Shown here: in pieces, positions 8,394 through 16,624 of the stretch | How positions within the stretch are numbered: the first letter of the stretch is position 1 | How the letters are laid out: every line of letters starts with the position of its first letter | Notes under the pieces: generated by a model | Databases searched by the model: none | Seen by the model: the letters and a program-made list of their open reading frames with translations, nothing else | Told to the model about the DNA's origin: nothing | Made by a program: the position numbers and the translations under genes | Origin: Campylobacteraceae bacterium | GTDB lineage: Bacteria > Campylobacterota > Campylobacteria > Campylobacterales > Sulfurovaceae | NCBI GenBank assembly: GCA_027014605.1 | Contig: JALWDJ010000071.1 | Coordinates: 29,761-93,760, forward strand | Length of the DNA stretch: 64,000 bases | Reading direction: 5' to 3'

Positions 8394-9398
8394 TTAATTA
8401 TTTAATCCTTTTGTTTCCCAGTATTTTCTAATAGCATCTTTAGTCTCTTTTGGAAGAGGTACATAACCTAAGTCAGACGCTACTTTGTTTCCATTTGTGT
8501 ATGCCCAGTCAAAGAACTTTGTTACTTTTTTATTTGTATCTACTTTCTCTGTTGGAAGTAAGATAAATGTTGCAGCAACTATAGGATAAGATGTTTCACC
8601 TTTAGGGTCACCAATAACAGCATAAAAGTCTTTATCTGCTGTCCACTCTGCATATTTTGCTGCATCTTGGAATGACTCTAGTGTTGGATTAATAAATTTA
8701 CCCTCTTTATTCTCTACTTGTGCTGCAGGAAGTCCTAATTTCTCTTTGAAAGAGTACTCAATGTAACCAATAGAGTTTTTAATCTGTTGAATATTTGCAG
8801 ATACACCAGAGTTTGACTTACCAGCAACAACCTTAGGTGCTTTCCATTTTGGTTTCTTGCTTACTTTAAAACTTTTATCAAGTTGATGTAAAAAATAGGT
8901 AAAATTAAATGTTGTACCTGATTTATCAGCTCTAACTGCAACAGTAATAGGAGCATGAGGAAGTTTTAAATCTTTGTTATCCTTAGCAATAATCGCATCA
9001 TCCCAATTTGTAGCTTTTCCACTAAAAATGGCAGAAATAGCTTTACGAGATAATTTTAATTTACCATCTTCAATACCATCAATATTATAAGCAAGAACAA
9101 TTGAACCTACAACAGCAGGAAACATATAAAGTTTTTTCTTTTTAAGAATTTTTGGTTTTAATGGTTTATCTGAACCTGCAAAATCTACCATTCTTTTTGT
9201 AATAGATTTAATTCCATCACCTGAACCTGTCGGTGTATAGTTAACTTGATTTTTTGTTGCCTTAAAATAGTCTGATGTCCATGCTTTATAAACAGGTGCA
9301 GGAAAAGATGCTCCTCTACCTTTTAGTTCATCTGCATAAACGAAAGTTGATGTAACAGTTGCTACAAGAGCTACTGTTAAAAGTTTTGATAGTCTCAT
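8394..9398 (-). CDS. pstS: Phosphate-binding periplasmic protein PstS
   Basis: PstS is the periplasmic receptor that delivers phosphate to PstCAB. The 334-residue protein starts with a Sec signal peptide (KLLTVALVATVTSTFVYA). The phosphate-binding signatures are present: GRGASFPAPVYKAW, YTPTGSGDGIKSI, DFAGSDKPL and VRADKSGTTFNFTYFL. It is transcribed from its own promoter with a Pho-box-like repeat and separated from pstC by 494 bases, which would allow the receptor to be made in excess over the membrane parts. Confidence 0.96.
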   Translation of the reverse strand: MRLSKLLTVALVATVTSTFVYADELKGRGASFPAPVYKAWTSDYFKATKNQVNYTPTGSGDGIKSITKRMVDFAGSDKPLKPKILKKKKLYMFPAVVGSIVLAYNIDGIEDGKLKLSRKAISAIFSGKATNWDDAIIAKDNKDLKLPHAPITVAVRADKSGTTFNFTYFLHQLDKSFKVSKKPKWKAPKVVAGKSNSGVSANIQQIKNSIGYIEYSFKEKLGLPAAQVENKEGKFINPTLESFQDAAKYAEWTADKDFYAVIGDPKGETSYPIVAATFILLPTEKVDTNKKVTKFFDWAYTNGNKVASDLGYVPLPKETKDAIRKYWETKGLNN

Positions 9399-9427
9399 AT
9401 TTGACTCCTTATCTTTAAATATGAGAA

Positions 9428-9460
9428 ATTATAAAATGAATTAATAACAGATTGATAACA
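9428..9460 (-). promoter_or_regulatory. Pho-box-like operator and promoter of pstS
   Basis: On the minus strand two TGTTAT repeats (9455-9460 and 9444-9449) have an 11-base period and are followed, exactly ten bases on, by a perfect TATAAT (9428-9433). The whole element sits in the 65-base gap between phoB and pstS. Confidence 0.8.
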
Positions 9461-9463
9461 TAC

Positions 9464-10147
9464 TTAAGCTAATTTATAACCTACTCCCCAAACGGGAATA
9501 AAATACTCTTTTTCTCCCATTGGATCAATTTTTTTTCTTAATCTATTAAGAGTTACATTAATAGTTTTATCATTAAAATTTATACTATCCTCACCCCAAA
9601 CCTCATCTCTTAAAAAATCTCTATCTAATATAATATTTGGATTTTTAATAAAAGTATATAGTAGTTTAAATTCTAAATTCGTAAGCTCTATATCTCTATC
9701 TTCTATAATAACTTTATGATTTGAAATATTTAAAACTATATCTCTATATTTTATCTTTTCATTAAAAATCAAACCTGAACGACGAAGCAGTGCTTTAACA
9801 CGCAAAACTAACTCTCTTGGTTTAAAAGGTTTCGTAATATAATCATCACCACCTCTTATAAATCCCTCTTCAATATCTTCATCTCTATCTTTAGCTGTTA
9901 AAAAGATAACAGGTATATTATATCCATTCTTTCTAAGGTTAAATACAAATTCACTCCCTTCATAAGATGGTAGATTTCTATCTATAATCATTAATGAAGG
10001 GTTCTCCTCTTCTAAAAACTGCTCAACTCCCTTTGTAGAGAGAAATCCTATAGTCTCATATCCCACCTTTTGTAAATGATATTCGACCAATTCTAAAATA
10101 TCCTCTTCATCCTCTATAATAACAATTTCTATAGCTTTAGTTTTCAT
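9464..10147 (-). CDS. PhoB-like OmpR-family response regulator
   Basis: This 227-residue response regulator has a receiver domain (acidic pocket EDEED, phosphoacceptor Asp56 in MIIDRNLP, Thr84, Lys106) and a C-terminal winged-helix DNA-binding domain (LTNLEFKLLYTF, and NVTLNRLRKKI as recognition helix). Its place directly upstream of pstS, and the shared 11-base-period repeats in front of phoB, pstS and pstC, make it the likely phosphate-starvation activator. No histidine kinase gene is adjacent, so the sensor must be elsewhere. The specific link to phosphate is inferred from context. Confidence 0.87.
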   Translation of the reverse strand: MKTKAIEIVIIEDEEDILELVEYHLQKVGYETIGFLSTKGVEQFLEEENPSLMIIDRNLPSYEGSEFVFNLRKNGYNIPVIFLTAKDRDEDIEEGFIRGGDDYITKPFKPRELVLRVKALLRRSGLIFNEKIKYRDIVLNISNHKVIIEDRDIELTNLEFKLLYTFIKNPNIILDRDFLRDEVWGEDSINFNDKTINVTLNRLRKKIDPMGEKEYFIPVWGVGYKLA

Positions 10148-10154
10148 AAAATAG

Positions 10155-10187
10155 AGTTTACTCTTAATTGATAACTAAATAATAACA
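10155..10187 (-). promoter_or_regulatory. Pho-box-like operator before phoB
   Basis: On the minus strand two GTTAT blocks (10182-10186 and 10171-10175) again have an 11-base period. A weak -10 (TAAACT, 10155-10160) lies ten bases further on. The element lies between the Cj0069-family gene and phoB and suggests autoregulation. Confidence 0.6.
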
Positions 10188-10194
10188 AAACTTA

Positions 10195-11259
10195 CTATTC
10201 TATTTTATTATGTCTATTTTCAATTCTTTTAATAACCTCATCAGCAACTAATTCTTGTATCCCCATATCTAAGTGACTAAAAAAACCAACACATGAGCAA
10301 TTCATCTCACCCAATACAAATTTATCATTACCATCTTCATCAGTATCTAACATAAAGTCACCTGTCCAAATAATTGGTGTATTTTTGATTTTTCCAAGTT
10401 TATCTGAAATCATTGGAATAGAGTTAACAAACTTATCTACAAGCTCTTGATACTCCTCTGGTTTATAATATGTATATTCAGCTCCTGATGCAATAGTTGC
10501 AGAAAAAGCATCTTTTTCTTGAACTGGTTTTTTATGAACAACAAAAATTGGTTTATCTGCTACCATTAAAATACGAATTTCACCCTCAACAATTCTAGGC
10601 ATAAATCTCATATCAACAAGCATTCCATTATCACCCTCTATATATCGTTTACAAAACTTTATAAACTTACCAAGAGAGTTATACTCAACATGGTTATCAA
10701 CAGCTTCAGTACATTTAATAACTGTATCTAAAGGTAGCGTATCTCCTGCTTCATAATCTACCTTATTATCTACAATCTCTACTCTCCAAATACCCTCTCC
10801 TGTTGAACCTCGATTTTGTTTAAGAACTCTTGTCCCATAAGATATACTTTTTGGAAAATTCTTTTTAAACTCATCATAAGTATAATAAGCATAAGTGTCA
10901 TCTGGAACAAGGTCAGTATCTGCTAATTTAGCTAAAGCATCTTTAGCCCCAAAACGAATCATAGTATTTGGATGTGTTAAGATAATTACACCACTATCGT
11001 GAAGTTGACGAAGCATCTCAAAAAGTCTAGCCTCTCCATTAGGAAGATTTCCTGGATTAATCCTTACTATTACAGCATCTGCTTTTTCTAAAATATAATC
11101 AAATACATCACTAAACCATTCATCACGATAATAGATTACCTCTGCTCCATATCCTTTTTCTATAATAGCATTAACAATTGGCATAGTATCTCTTCTATGC
11201 CCATCAATCCACTTATCTGCCCCACCTTCTGCCTCCAAAACAATTACATGTCTTTTCAT
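10195..11259 (-). CDS. Cj0069-family ATP-grasp-like protein
   Basis: This 354-residue cytoplasmic protein resembles the Campylobacter Cj0069 family and has the layout of ATP-grasp enzymes, which join a carboxylate to an amine or thiol through an acyl phosphate. An N-terminal Rossmann-like part (VIVLEAEGGADKWIDGHRRD) is followed by a central part with GTRVLKQNRGSTGEGIWRVE, a glycine-rich ATP-binding type segment, and a C-terminal FVLGEMNCSCVGFF that could carry the metal-binding acidic and Asn residues. Substrate and pathway are unknown. It lies 47 bases upstream of phoB on the same strand, but an operator separates them. Confidence 0.6.
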   Translation of the reverse strand: MKRHVIVLEAEGGADKWIDGHRRDTMPIVNAIIEKGYGAEVIYYRDEWFSDVFDYILEKADAVIVRINPGNLPNGEARLFEMLRQLHDSGVIILTHPNTMIRFGAKDALAKLADTDLVPDDTYAYYTYDEFKKNFPKSISYGTRVLKQNRGSTGEGIWRVEIVDNKVDYEAGDTLPLDTVIKCTEAVDNHVEYNSLGKFIKFCKRYIEGDNGMLVDMRFMPRIVEGEIRILMVADKPIFVVHKKPVQEKDAFSATIASGAEYTYYKPEEYQELVDKFVNSIPMISDKLGKIKNTPIIWTGDFMLDTDEDGNDKFVLGEMNCSCVGFFSHLDMGIQELVADEVIKRIENRHNKIE

Positions 11260-11468
11260 TAATTTTCCTTTTTTATCTTTTTCAAAAATCCCAAAGCATT
11301 TTAATTTGTTACTTAACCCTAATTCAAAATTCTAAAGAGTATTTCTAACATATCCTATCAAAAAAAGTATTAAAAATTCAATAATAATTAAGATTATAAT
11401 TATTATTATAATCTTAATCTAATCTATCTTCTACTATTATTAGCAATTTAATCTAAAAAGGCTTATTT

Positions 11469-11576
11469 ATGAATAGAGAACCATGGGTTGTATATTTAGT
11501 TGTTATTGGTGTTGTAGTTGCTATGATGTATGGAAAATATTTAATGGCTAGTGGTGATAAAGAGGATAAAAAGTGA
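11469..11576 (+). CDS. 35-residue single-pass membrane peptide
   Basis: A small gene starting at ATG 11469 encodes a 35-residue peptide beginning MNREPWVVYLVV. It has one hydrophobic helix of about 20 residues and a charged, Lys/Asp/Glu-rich C-terminus (SGDKEDKK). It overlaps the GTG start of the DUF89 gene by four bases (GTGA), the usual arrangement of translationally coupled genes, which argues that it is real. I do not recognise the family; small subunits of membrane complexes can look like this. Confidence 0.6.
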   Translation: MNREPWVVYLVVIGVVVAMMYGKYLMASGDKEDKK

Positions 11577-12421
11577 ATATAACAACTGATTGTATAAATT
11601 GTCTTTTAAATCAATCAATAAGAGTTGCTAAAAATCTAAATTTAGATGAATTTAAATCAAAAGAGTTAAGTAAAATTGCACAAGAGTCTATCTCTAAATA
11701 TAGTGGCGTAACACCTGTTGTAGTAGCTTCAGACCTCTATCCAAAGATGAATCATTTTATAGGAAGTAGTGATATTTATGCTGATTTAAAAGCAAAATCA
11801 ACTAAAGAGGCATTAAAACTTCTTAGAGAGGTGGAGGCTACTTTAAACAATTTAGAAGATAGAGTAAAAGGTGCAATTAAAGTGAGTGTAGCTGGAAATG
11901 TTATAGATTTTGCTACACCAAATCAGTTTGATTTATCTAAAGAGTTTAAGACAGTTTTTAAAACTCCATTTGCCATTGACAATCAAGATAAATTTTTAGA
12001 TAAACTAAAGAGTGCTAAAAGCCTTATGATAGTTGGAGATAATGTAGGAGAGCATGTTTTTGATAAACTTCTACTTCAAGAGATAAAAATAGCATATCCC
12101 AATATAGAGCTATATTATGCTACTAGAGGTGTGCCTATTATTAATGATGTAACTATGAAAGAGGCAAAAGAGATAGGTTTAGATGAAGTTGCAACTCTAA
12201 TTGATAGTGGAGTTAATACCCCTGGATTAGATTATAATAGAGCTAGTAGTAGCTTTATGGAGATATATAACTCAATGAATTTAATATTGGCTAAAGGCAT
12301 GGGAAACTATGAAGCTTTAGATGAGGTAGATGATAATAGAATTTTTCATCTTCTAAAAGTAAAATGCAATGTTGTAGCCTCTAGTATAGGTGCTAATTTA
12401 GGGGATTTAATCTTTAAATAA
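11573..12421 (+). CDS. DUF89 / damage-control phosphatase-like protein
   Basis: This 282-residue protein belongs to the DUF89 (ARMT1-like) family, metal-dependent phosphatases thought to remove damaged or excess phosphometabolites. The N-terminal Cys pair (DCINCLLNQ, Cys7 and Cys10) marks the bacterial/archaeal subfamily. The conserved metal site is recognisable in IVGDNVGEHVFDKL, in LYYATRG.PIINDVT, in AKGMGNYEAL and in KCNVVASSIGANLGDL. It uses GTG and overlaps the upstream 35-residue membrane peptide. The substrate is not predictable from sequence. Confidence 0.8.
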   Translation: MNITTDCINCLLNQSIRVAKNLNLDEFKSKELSKIAQESISKYSGVTPVVVASDLYPKMNHFIGSSDIYADLKAKSTKEALKLLREVEATLNNLEDRVKGAIKVSVAGNVIDFATPNQFDLSKEFKTVFKTPFAIDNQDKFLDKLKSAKSLMIVGDNVGEHVFDKLLLQEIKIAYPNIELYYATRGVPIINDVTMKEAKEIGLDEVATLIDSGVNTPGLDYNRASSSFMEIYNSMNLILAKGMGNYEALDEVDDNRIFHLLKVKCNVVASSIGANLGDLIFK

Positions 12422-12472
12422 TAAGTAGTAATTTGTTAAAATGTCTATCTTAGAAATTAAAGGGTTTAATAG

Positions 12473-14734
12473 ATGATAAATAGAAGTAAAGATTTTTTAC
12501 GAAAAAGAGTTGAAGAGGATTTAAAATTAGGTAGATATAAAAAGATAGTTACAAGATTTCCTCCAGAGCCAAATGGTTTTCCACACATTGGACATGCTAA
12601 ATCTATTAGTATAAATTTTGGTATTGCTAAAGAGTATGGTGGAGAGTGCAACCTTAGAATGGACGATACAAATCCAACAACAGAGAATATTGAGTTTGTA
12701 GAGGCTCTAAAAGATGCTGTAGAGTGGCTTGGATTTAAGTGGAGTGGAGATGTTCGTTATACCTCTGATTACTTTTTAAAACTCTATAACTATGCTATTA
12801 AACTTATTAAGATGGGAAAAGCCTATGTTGATAGTCTCTCTGAAGAGGAGATAAGAGAGTATCGTGGAACAGTTACCTCAGCAGGAAAAAGAAGTATATA
12901 TGCTAAAAGAGGCATAGAGGAGAATTTAGAGCTATTTGCTAGAATGAGAAGTGGTGAGTTTAGAGAGGGAGAGCATGTATTAAGAGCTAAGATTGATATG
13001 AGTTCTGCTAATATGAAAATGAGAGACCCACTACTATATAGGATTAAGAGAGCAGACCACTTTAGAGCAAAAGATAAGTGGGCAATCTATCCTATGTATG
13101 ATTTTGCACACCCTCTATCTGACTATATAGAGGGGGTTACACACTCAATCTGTACATTAGAGTTTGAGAATAACCGAGATATTTATGATTGGTTAATTGA
13201 TACATTAGAGCTTAAGCCTCCAAGACCATATCAGCATGAGTTTGCAAGATTAAATATAAACTATACTATTATGAGTAAAAGAAAAATTTTAGAGCTAATA
13301 GATAAAAATATAGTTAGTAGCTGGGACGACCCACGACTTCCAACTATTGCAGGGCTTAGAAGAAGAGGTTATACACCAGAGGCTATATTAAACTTTTGTG
13401 AACAGATAGGAGTAGCTAAGGCAAACTCTATTGTTGATATTGCACAACTTGAATTTGCCATTAGAGATGATTTAAATCCAAAAGTACCACGAGTTATGTC
13501 TGTATTTAAACCACTAAAGGTTACTATTGAAAACTATAGTGGATTTGAAGATATTGAAGCATCTTACTATCCTCATGATGTTCCAAAAGAGGGTTCAAGA
13601 GTACTCCCTTTTTCTAAAGAGATTTATATTGAACAAGATGATTTTATGGAAAATCCTCCAAAAGATTACTATCGTCTAACTCCAAATCAACCTGTAAGAT
13701 TAAAATATGCCTATATTATCTCTTGCCAAGAGGTTATAAAAGATGATAATGGTAATATAGTTGAGATAAAAGCAAAATATTATCCTAACTCAAAGAGTGG
13801 CTCTGATAGTAGTGGAATTAGAGTAAAGAGTGCAATTCAGTGGGTCGAAGCTAATAGTGCTAAAAAAATTGAGATTAGATTATACGATAGACTATTTAAA
13901 AAAGAGACTCCTGAAAGCATTGAGGATATTAATCCAAACTCATTAGAGATTATTAAAAATGCCCTAATTGAACCTGCTGTTATCCAAGATAGAGTTAATG
14001 ATAGATTTCAATTTGAGAGACATGGATATTTCTATAGAGACCCAGTAGATTATAGTGATAAAAGACCTATATTTAATAGAGTTGTATCTCTAAAAGACTC
14101 ATGGGCTAAAAAGATAAAAAAAGATAATAGAAGAGATAGAAACAAACCTAAAAAAGAGCATATAGAGGGTAAAGTAGCACCTATGAGTAGAGAGGAGGAG
14201 AATCTATTTCAAATCTACACTAAAAAGCATAATTTAAATAAAGAAGTAGCAAATACTCTTGCACGAGATATAGAGCTATCCAAATTCTATCAAGAGGCAT
14301 TAAAAGAGTTTAACAGTCCTATAACTATTGGAAATATTACTACTAATGAAGTTGCAAGAGAGCTAAAAATTAAAAAGATAGATGAGGTAAAGTTTACTCC
14401 AAAATATATAGCAGATTTAGCTAAAATGATAGATAGTGAAACTATCTCAACTAAAATTGCAAAACAGGTTTTTGAAGAGATGAACAAAAGTGGTAGAGAG
14501 CCAACTAAAATAGTTGAAGAGAGAGGACTTAAACAGATAAATGATAAATCCCTTATATTAGCTATTATAAGAGATGTAATATCTAAAAATGAAGATAATG
14601 TAAAAAAATTTAGAGATGGAAATAAAAAACTTTTAGGCTTTTTTATAGGAGAAGTTTTAAAAGCTTCTAATGGAAAAGCAAACCCTAAAATAGTCAATAG
14701 TCTAATTATAGAAGAGTTAAATAGAGCATTATAA
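12473..14734 (+). CDS. glnS: Glutamine--tRNA ligase fused to a YqeY domain
   Basis: GlnRS charges tRNA-Gln with glutamine. The class I signatures are present: PPEPNGFPHIGHAK near residue 24 (HIGH) and TIMSKRK near residue 270 (KMSKS-type). The usual enzyme is about 550 residues; this one has 753 because residues from about 565 form a GatB/YqeY-like helical tail (from MSREEENLFQIY to the end). That tail resembles the tRNA-binding tail of the GatB amidotransferase and probably strengthens tRNA binding. Many Campylobacterota make Gln-tRNA indirectly through GatCAB, so a direct enzyme here is notable. An AAAGGG ribosome site precedes ATG 12473. Confidence 0.93.
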   Translation: MINRSKDFLRKRVEEDLKLGRYKKIVTRFPPEPNGFPHIGHAKSISINFGIAKEYGGECNLRMDDTNPTTENIEFVEALKDAVEWLGFKWSGDVRYTSDYFLKLYNYAIKLIKMGKAYVDSLSEEEIREYRGTVTSAGKRSIYAKRGIEENLELFARMRSGEFREGEHVLRAKIDMSSANMKMRDPLLYRIKRADHFRAKDKWAIYPMYDFAHPLSDYIEGVTHSICTLEFENNRDIYDWLIDTLELKPPRPYQHEFARLNINYTIMSKRKILELIDKNIVSSWDDPRLPTIAGLRRRGYTPEAILNFCEQIGVAKANSIVDIAQLEFAIRDDLNPKVPRVMSVFKPLKVTIENYSGFEDIEASYYPHDVPKEGSRVLPFSKEIYIEQDDFMENPPKDYYRLTPNQPVRLKYAYIISCQEVIKDDNGNIVEIKAKYYPNSKSGSDSSGIRVKSAIQWVEANSAKKIEIRLYDRLFKKETPESIEDINPNSLEIIKNALIEPAVIQDRVNDRFQFERHGYFYRDPVDYSDKRPIFNRVVSLKDSWAKKIKKDNRRDRNKPKKEHIEGKVAPMSREEENLFQIYTKKHNLNKEVANTLARDIELSKFYQEALKEFNSPITIGNITTNEVARELKIKKIDEVKFTPKYIADLAKMIDSETISTKIAKQVFEEMNKSGREPTKIVEERGLKQINDKSLILAIIRDVISKNEDNVKKFRDGNKKLLGFFIGEVLKASNGKANPKIVNSLIIEELNRAL

Positions 14735-14738
14735 ATAT

Positions 14739-14780
14739 GTAAACTACCTCTAACTAAAGAGCTAGAGACTTCCTAACTAG
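14739..14780 (-). mobile_element. IS200/IS605-type right end hairpin
   Basis: On the minus strand this reads AGTTAGGAAGTCTCTAGCTC, then an imperfect hairpin and GAGGTAGTTTAC. This is the layout of an IS200/IS605 right end: a short subterminal stem-loop with a TTTAC/TTCAC-like cleavage site. It lies about 90 bases after the stop of the decayed tnpB, the correct place. The central part (14744-14768) recurs at 28002-28026. Confidence 0.6.
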
Positions 14781-14826
14781 CAGATTCCAACAAATCTTAA
14801 TTTGAAAGGCTCTCTGATTTATAGTC

Positions 14827-15000
14827 TTAAAGGCTAGTTCCTAGCCCAAGAGACTCTAATCCTCTCTTCTCTATATACCGATACCTATTGCAAGTTTAAC
14901 TTGTATATTGTGGATTAACTTTTACAAATAGTTTCTCATTAAGTATAGTCTGTTTATTGAGTCTTAGTATTTTAAATCGCTTACTATCTTACTTTAAAAT
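14827..15000 (-). pseudogene. Decayed tnpB (IS200/IS605 OrfB) remnant
   Basis: The minus strand encodes KVNPQYTS, an in-frame stop, TCNRYRY, and then RGLESLGLGTSL before the final stop at 14827. This matches the TnpB C-terminus, where VxPxYTSxTCxxCG is the start of the zinc ribbon and RGLESLGLGTSL a common final segment. The region between the two zinc-ribbon halves is deleted, the ribbon Cys residues are mutated, and the upstream end (about 14960-15060) is out of frame. TnpB nuclease activity is certainly lost. The element probably lost its left end and most of the gene. The upstream boundary is approximate. Confidence 0.7.
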
Positions 15001-15063
15001 TGAGTATCCCTGATTGTTCCAATTTACTCATTAGTGTCAATCCTTTTTGTTTATTTATATTTT

Positions 15064-16461
15064 TTAACTAAAAATTGCTGATAATCTCTTTTTATTAATT
15101 ATTCGTTTTTCTTTAGATGGTTTTCTAATCTTTTTAGGTTTTGCAACACGCTGAATATTAAGTAGATGTTTAGCTGTAATATTATCTGTTGTAATATTGC
15201 GACCATCTGTTCCACAACCTAGAGTAAGTGATGGAGTTAAATTATTATATAATCCTCCTACAGCTCCTTGTGCTGATGGACTATTTATAATAATTCTGCT
15301 AGTATTAATTAACATAGAATATCTCATAATTTTATTTTTATCATTTGAAAAGATACTTGCAGTATGTCCTTTTCCTCCATAATTATTAATGTCTAAACAG
15401 ATTTTCAAAGCATGTTCAAAATCATTAGCTTCATAAATAGCAATTACTGGTGCTAAAATTTCTGAAGATAGAGGATATTCTTTTCCAACATTTGTCTGTT
15501 TAGCAACTAGTAAAGAGATATTATTAGGAACATTCAGCTTGGCCTTTTTAGCAATAAAATTTGCTGTCTTTCCAACTATATCACTTGACATAATCTCTAA
15601 TTCTCTATTATATACAACCTCTTCTAAAGCTTTAATTTCTCTATTAGGAACTATATATGCACCATATTTCTCTAAAGCCTCTATTGCTTTTTTCATATTG
15701 GGCTTTTCAATAACAATTGCTTGTTCACTAGCACAAATTGTACCATTATCAAATGTTTTTGAATGAATAATTTTTTTAATTGCTAATTCAATATTAAAAG
15801 AGTTTTCAATAAGTACAGGAACATTTCCAGGTCCTACACCTAAAGCAGGTGTTCCAGAACTATATGCTAAATTAACTAAATTTTTACCTCCTGTCGCTAA
15901 AATAAGTCCTAATCGTTTATCTCTCATTACTTTTTCTGTTTTTTCTCTACTAGGATTTTTAATCCATTGAATACAATTCTTAGGTGCTCCTGCTTTTAAT
16001 GCTGATTTATATAATAATTCAGCTGTATAATTACAAACATTCTTAGCACGAGTTGGAGCGCTAATAATAATAGGGTTTCGTGTTTTAAGAGCAATTAAAA
16101 TTTTAAACATTACTGTAGAACTAGGATTAGTAGATGGAACAATAGCTAAAATTGTTCCAACAGGCTTAGCTATCTCAATAATACCTAAATTATTATCTTC
16201 AAATATAACACCAACTGTCTTCAAATGTTTTATATCCTCATAAATATATTTTGTTGCTAAAATATTTTTAGTTACTTTATCTTCCCATTTTCCAATACCT
16301 GTTTCAGCAACTGCCATTTTTGCCAATAGAACACGATTTCTAAAACCTCTTAAATAGACTTCCTTAATAATTTTATTAACTTTAAATTGAGAATATTTTG
16401 CAAATTCTACTGTAGCTTTTTCTGCATTTTCCAAATATTGTTCTATATCACTATTATTCAT
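15064..16461 (-). CDS. CoA-acylating aldehyde dehydrogenase (AdhE N-terminal-like)
   Basis: The 465-residue protein matches the acetylating aldehyde dehydrogenase domain of AdhE and EutE-type enzymes, which interconvert acetaldehyde plus CoA and acetyl-CoA with NAD. AdhE-like features include ETGIGKWEDKVTKN, the KTVGVI segment, IVPSTNPSS, LGVGPGNVP and the catalytic Cys in FDNGTICASEQ. It ends after NIQRVAKPKK with a basic tail, just where AdhE would continue into its iron alcohol dehydrogenase domain, so only the aldehyde half is encoded. The decayed IS605 element begins right after its stop. It may be a natural stand-alone enzyme or a truncated AdhE. Confidence 0.8.
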   Translation of the reverse strand: MNNSDIEQYLENAEKATVEFAKYSQFKVNKIIKEVYLRGFRNRVLLAKMAVAETGIGKWEDKVTKNILATKYIYEDIKHLKTVGVIFEDNNLGIIEIAKPVGTILAIVPSTNPSSTVMFKILIALKTRNPIIISAPTRAKNVCNYTAELLYKSALKAGAPKNCIQWIKNPSREKTEKVMRDKRLGLILATGGKNLVNLAYSSGTPALGVGPGNVPVLIENSFNIELAIKKIIHSKTFDNGTICASEQAIVIEKPNMKKAIEALEKYGAYIVPNREIKALEEVVYNRELEIMSSDIVGKTANFIAKKAKLNVPNNISLLVAKQTNVGKEYPLSSEILAPVIAIYEANDFEHALKICLDINNYGGKGHTASIFSNDKNKIMRYSMLINTSRIIINSPSAQGAVGGLYNNLTPSLTLGCGTDGRNITTDNITAKHLLNIQRVAKPKKIRKPSKEKRIINKKRLSAIFS

Positions 16462-16624
16462 AAATGATTTTCCTCTTTTTATATTAAAGATATAATTATC
16501 TCCTCGCTATCTAAAAAAATCTAAGTAAGTTTAAAATTTTTTATATCTTATATAATTGTGTTACTTTTTGTATCATTTAATAGTAGTATTCATATATGGA
16601 CTATTTATAATTATAATTTTTAAG

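Noticed and set aside
12466..12651. Antisense frame at the start of glnS
   Set aside because: It is the shadow of the conserved HIGH-motif region of GlnRS.
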